DNA of 64,000 nucleotides from Lachnospiraceae bacterium (GTDB lineage: Bacteria; Bacillota; Clostridia; Lachnospirales; Lachnospiraceae), in NCBI GenBank assembly GCA_017453065.1, contig JAFTKW010000014.1, positions 62,001 to 126,000 on the forward strand. The letters run 5' to 3'. Both the position numbers and the translations under genes were made by a program. Within the stretch, counting starts at the first letter, position 1, and every line of letters starts with the position of its first letter. This document shows positions 62,601-64,000 of this stretch, in pieces. The notes under the pieces were generated by a model. The model made no database searches. It was not told the origin of the DNA and was given only the letters and a program-made list of their open reading frames with translations.

Positions 62601-63890
62601 GTTGCCATCATCTGCGCTTCCAGTCCAGCTTTCTGGTGCCTCAGAAGTAAATACAGGATTTGCATAGCCACCTGTTACCCAGAGTTCTGTCTGAGTTTCT
62701 GTAAGTTCTACGGACAAATCTGCTGTCTGTGCTCCATCACCATTAAAAATCACCTTCAAAACATTATGGTCTACTCCAGTAAGAGTGATGTCATACCATC
62801 CTTCTCTTCCTTCCACTGCTGTCAAAGCACTTCCTGGCCATGTGCCGCCTGTGAAGTTTGCTCCGCCGTCGTTCCAAGCCCAAACATTTACAGAAGACCA
62901 GTTGTCCTCATTATAATAATGGAAGGTCACTTCATATGTAGTAGGAACTACTACCTCTGTATCATCACCTGTAGTGCCATCATCCGTTGTACCGTCATCT
63001 GTTGTATCGTCACCAGTGTTGCCATCATCTGTGCTGTCATCTCCAGCATTGTCGCCATCTACTGTGCTTCCTGTCCAGCTTTCTGGTGCCGCATAAACCA
63101 CAGAATCGCCTTCAACCCAGATTTCATTGTCGCCAGCAGAAAGACTAGCCGCCAAATTACCTGTCTGACCGCCAGAACCATTCCAGATGAAACTAAAGCT
63201 ACTTGTTGTCAATCCAGTGAAAGAATAGTCATACCAACCATCTTTTTCTGCATTTGCTGTTGCAGCATCTCCTGGCCATCCTGCTGTCAAAGTACCAGCG
63301 CCAGTCCAGGCATAACAGTTTACATCTGTCCAGTCATTTGTATTGTTGTAGTGAATTGTTACATTATATAGTACTGCATCTGCAGGAGCCTGAAGTGCAG
63401 TAGTATAAGCAGCATCCAAGTACCAAGTGCTGTCGGATTCTTTGTAGTACAAATCCTGCGCAGTTTCACCTGCATACTGAGTCATATAGCTGCTAAAACC
63501 CTTACCGCCTGTATTGTTGTTTGAATTGCTCATATCAAGGAACTGGAATCCTTCAAAATCACCCTTCAAAGTGATAGAATACCAATCATTTCCTTCAGAA
63601 GCGAGGGTATATCCCTGAGCGCCTCCCCAGTTTGCAATTTCAGTAGGACCCGCTTCGAATCCTGTTACAGTTGTAGATGTACCACCCCAGTACTGAAGCG
63701 CAGGAGCTCCCCAACCCCAGTTGCCATTGTAAAAATGGAGTGTTACATGTGTTCCACTTGCTTCTGCAGCATATACAGTGGAACCTGGCATGATCTGTCC
63801 CATGTTAAGTACAAGTGCAATTGCAAGTACAAAACTGAAAAGACGTTTCATCAAGCCTTTGTTCTTTTTGAACACTTTTCTCTCTTTCAT
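56604..63890 (-). CDS. Giant cell-surface GH13 amylase/(amylo)pullulanase with multiple starch-binding modules
   Basis: 2428 residues. The signal peptide ends near VYA-AEA (about 42). A divergent N-terminal beta module (45-165) is followed by five CBM26-like modules of about 100 residues (about 173-800), each with a YNNTNDW/YYNEDNW start, a WPG core and an FIWN/FIFN strand, with DDGTT-type linkers. Next come several X25-like modules (LVGNLNALQASLPSWDPAS; LPGTLPGAAWDAGSNKLTY). The GH13 barrel (about 1510-2050) opens GVIYQIFPDRFFDGD and has all active-site regions: DGVFNHVS (about 1650), GWRLDVANEV (nucleophile Asp, about 1804), GEIWDD (acid Glu, about 1838) and GSHDTSR (about 1902). A Pro/Thr then charged Arg/Asp/Glu/Pro linker (2117-2200), a C-terminal beta domain, DAMKTGGSP, a membrane helix and RKKEDRA end it. 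It degrades starch or pullulan at the cell surface; exact bond specificity (alpha-1,4 or 1,6) is open, the catalytic part being closest to the neopullulanase/amylopullulanase group. Confidence 0.9.
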   Translation of the reverse strand: MKERKVFKKNKGLMKRLFSFVLAIALVLNMGQIMPGSTVYAAEASGTHVTLHFYNGNWGWGAPALQYWGGTSTTVTGFEAGPTEIANWGGAQGYTLASEGNDWYSITLKGDFEGFQFLDMSNSNNNTGGKGFSSYMTQYAGETAQDLYYKESDSTWYLDAAYTTALQAPADAVLYNVTIHYNNTNDWTDVNCYAWTGAGTLTAGWPGDAATANAEKDGWYDYSFTGLTTSSFSFIWNGSGGQTGNLAASLSAGDNEIWVEGDSVVYAAPESWTGSTVDGDNAGDDSTDDGNTGDDTTDDGTTDDGTTGDDTEVVVPTTYEVTFHYYNEDNWSSVNVWAWNDGGANFTGGTWPGSALTAVEGREGWYDITLTGVDHNVLKVIFNGDGAQTADLSVELTETQTELWVTGGYANPVFTSEAPESWTGSADDGNTGDDTTDDGTTDDGTTDDDTEVVVPTTYEVTFHYYNQDNWSSVNLWAWNDGGANFTGGTWPGSALTAVEGRDGWYDITLTGVDHNVLKFIFNGGGAQTADLSVELTATQTELWVTGGCANPVIATEAPASWDGTEEGDDEEPTEPLPSSFDVTIHYSNTNDWTNVSFYSWNAAGTPIVGAWPGKAATANAANEGWYDYSLEDLGESGLSFIWNGSGGQTDDLKYSLTKAQTQLWVVGETISAEAPEGWVSTYDVVLHYNNPNNWSEVSLWAWNSNGDNYTGGTWPGKAATANATNAGWYDYTLAGLTDASLSFIWNNNNNGGQTTDLAYTLSYPTTELWVVGETVSNQAPAGWGITSGDDQSATSIYYAKDVMGVKIGDTTYPMNVFVGGLFEAVVTLPAGASTGTLVMNGTVTEQTATVTMSAEGKACFVLDNGTFTAKAQDTYALVGNLNALQASLPSWDPASAVTELTYVGGGIYMGTVTFDALSGAVDLEYKAAANDAWDVSIGNGTGNCVVTVPAGATSFTVFVDTINGKIYNDIETPDFYVNGAAKNAFTTTVSIIGEVREDSANTWVPGAKGFEFDQISETLYRYEKTFANAGTYPYKAVFGYSDWYNIEGSGNRYVELTKANTHVVFIYDTESGYLYDTVNNEERVASLLGMKVKPAEMEIVENADGTTSFIAVAKPGQQVKFYYAEKAAVETSGEDAFFVATLAVGSDGRARSGNIWLGDGVIDLVYYYEINGVKTLDGGKNTVTIGGEEYSNYVREAYAGRNVYLPGTLPGAAWDAGSNKLTYQGNRIYAITFKNLMAANYEYKIAINASWAENYGVGGVLDGGNIKLCVPKTQDVTIYYSDVTHLTVNSIDYIFADISLEGTNVPAGIKLTDDGLTGIYSNTVLLPAGTYTDLKLVYDGKDYTFNKLVLSKETAVTFCMDPVSGLFYHDGSTEKVNTSALYFDSKDLEYKSVFGAVATGQEVKFSLTTGTDVTSASLFFKGMENKAVAMSKDGEAVNGKQKWSVTTSLDVIGEYDYYFAVSNGADVSVYGDDDGFYGTGKTSGLTDVLPYDLIVYKEGFETPDWMKNGVIYQIFPDRFFDGDSSNNKAQLTARGDVDYEFIEDWSTIPENPEQEALVDKDTYLSTGAHYGDGQWSNEIYGGDLEGITQRIDYLKALGVTVIYLNPVFSSISSHRYDACDYTKIDPILGTEGDFTELVRIAEKNGMTVVLDGVFNHVSDDSIYFDRYYKFLDDGLATMGAYPYWAFVYDYMAEKDVDQATAEKEAKKYFTANYGITDYSYVEWFEVYTTVLSDGNGNPVYDTIGDRTDKPVYGYEGWWGYDSMPVIKSTNGSEFQTGDWAEEIIYNPNGTSVTQYWISKGMDGWRLDVANEVSDETWQAFRESVKAMDSEAVIIGEIWDDATKYILGDMYDSVMNYLFRNAVTGFAMGTDAQSTTKMMEKIRERYPQEAFYAMMNLVGSHDTSRVLSYLDGLGDDRSDKSLEAAFPTYEGTSDLAKKRQYLVAFLQFTYAGAPTIYYGDEVGVVGGDDPDDRRTFPWGEGVEELVTYYAKLAQIRKAYSALRTGSVDPISTGNGNVLGYVRADDKDTIIVLANNSQSAQQVVVDVAQYGITADELQDMVGATVYEVVDGKVTVTVPALLGVILVEDAKEIKVDVKALAPAFDEEAAKRPTVKPAPTPTPAPTPTPDKDEETNKPQEDSKPEDDRHDDDRHDDQRPEEGRPEDGEPEDGRPEDEEPEDTKPEDDKNSGRDEKPGKDVSKDEKPVAHFEVSSDDAWKEVIKKAEESKGESNINIQMSGNTQVPAEFIQSIVGHNIDVIIEMGNGISWTINSDTVTGEKIDIDLHVDVDTHNIPSDVIEELSEDKPVVQLSLAHSGDFGCQPVLTVSVGDEHAGKYANLFYFNEKTGVMEFMTYGLVGEDGKVDLQFIHASEYAVVIDTEIMGSAVIGDVEAPLDAMKTGGSPLVFVFVIAGIALGVVAICYGLRKKEDRA

Positions 63891-63924
63891 AATGTTTCCT
63901 CTCCCTTTTTCTCGAAACTACGAA

Positions 63925-63977
63925 TTTTCGCAAAGTTTCGTCTTATAATAAAATTATATTATTTTCGTAAATTTTCG
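63925..63977. promoter_or_regulatory. Tandem direct repeats around the amylase promoter (candidate operator)
   Basis: Two 16-bp direct repeats, TTTTCGCAAAGTTTCG (63925-63940) and TTTTCGTAAATTTTCG (63962-63977), match at 14 of 16 positions. Each holds two CGAAA units (minus strand) exactly 10 bp apart, one helical turn. One copy lies in the -35/-10 spacer, the other just after the expected start, so a bound regulator would control the amylase gene. Confidence 0.55.
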
Positions 63978-63981
63978 GCAA
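63953..63981 (-). promoter_or_regulatory. Promoter of the amylase gene
   Basis: Minus strand: TTGCCG, a 17-nt spacer, perfect TATAAT, about 60 nt before the ATG. GGGAGAGG forms the ribosome site. Confidence 0.7.
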
Positions 63982-64000
63982 TTGTGACTTACTTAGAAAT

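Noticed and set aside
61830-63371. Long plus-strand open frame opposite the amylase repeats
   Set aside because: It is antisense to the CBM repeats, Cys/Ile/Tyr-rich with repeated blocks mirroring the modules, has no ribosome site, and its composition is what the reverse of the Trp/Asn/Gly-rich modules would give.

Overview
The window reads as a flagellated, low-to-mid GC Firmicute of the Lachnospiraceae type (Roseburia/Butyrivibrio-like). The evidence is a Bacillus/Clostridium-style fla/che operon with FliY and CodY next to it, PolC-type replicase, sporulation genes (spoIIP, gpr, sigK), and a giant secreted starch-degrading enzyme with many starch-binding modules. The genus is inference. Almost everything is on the minus strand; the only plus-strand gene is rpsT.

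Region 1 (1-27190) is one very long fla/che operon. Read in the direction of transcription it runs flgB-flgC-fliE-fliF-fliG-fliH-fliI-fliJ-motE-like-fliK-flgD-TIGR02530-flgE-flbD-motA-motB-fliL-fliM-fliY-cheY-fliO-fliP-fliQ-fliR-flhB-flhA-flhF-flhG-PilZ protein-cheB-cheA (cut by the window edge). It builds the rod, MS ring, C ring, export gate, export ATPase, hook, stator and chemotaxis output. A housekeeping promoter lies before flgB, and a candidate sigma-28 promoter lies just before fliK. Genes are tightly packed, often with 1-8 nt overlaps.

Region 2 (27279-32594) holds codY (with its own promoter and a 13/15 CodY box), topA, a membrane-anchored trypsin-like protease with an extracellular Ig-like region, and a small unknown protein. 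Region 3 (32728-38757) holds tRNA-Glu(CTC), polC and ispG. Region 4 (38761-41509) is dprA and comM.

Region 5 (41585-44442) is a three-gene unit, sigK (no pro-sequence) - degenerate HD-GYP protein - degenerate PilT-like ATPase. It starts at a vegetative-looking promoter and ends at a terminator; it is the most unusual gene group here. Region 6 (44455-49587) is the conserved gpr-spoIIP-lepA-hemW run, divergent from rpsT.

Region 7 (50133-52334) has a 139-bp highly structured palindromic element followed by a TPM-domain membrane protein and a zinc-ribbon membrane protein. Region 8 (52370-64000) holds two very large secreted proteins. One is a 1332-residue lipoprotein made of three families of repeated beta-type modules joined by a 24-bp minisatellite linker. 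The other is a 2428-residue cell-surface GH13 amylase/pullulanase with five CBM26-like and several X25-like modules. Together they look like a surface starch-capture and degradation apparatus.
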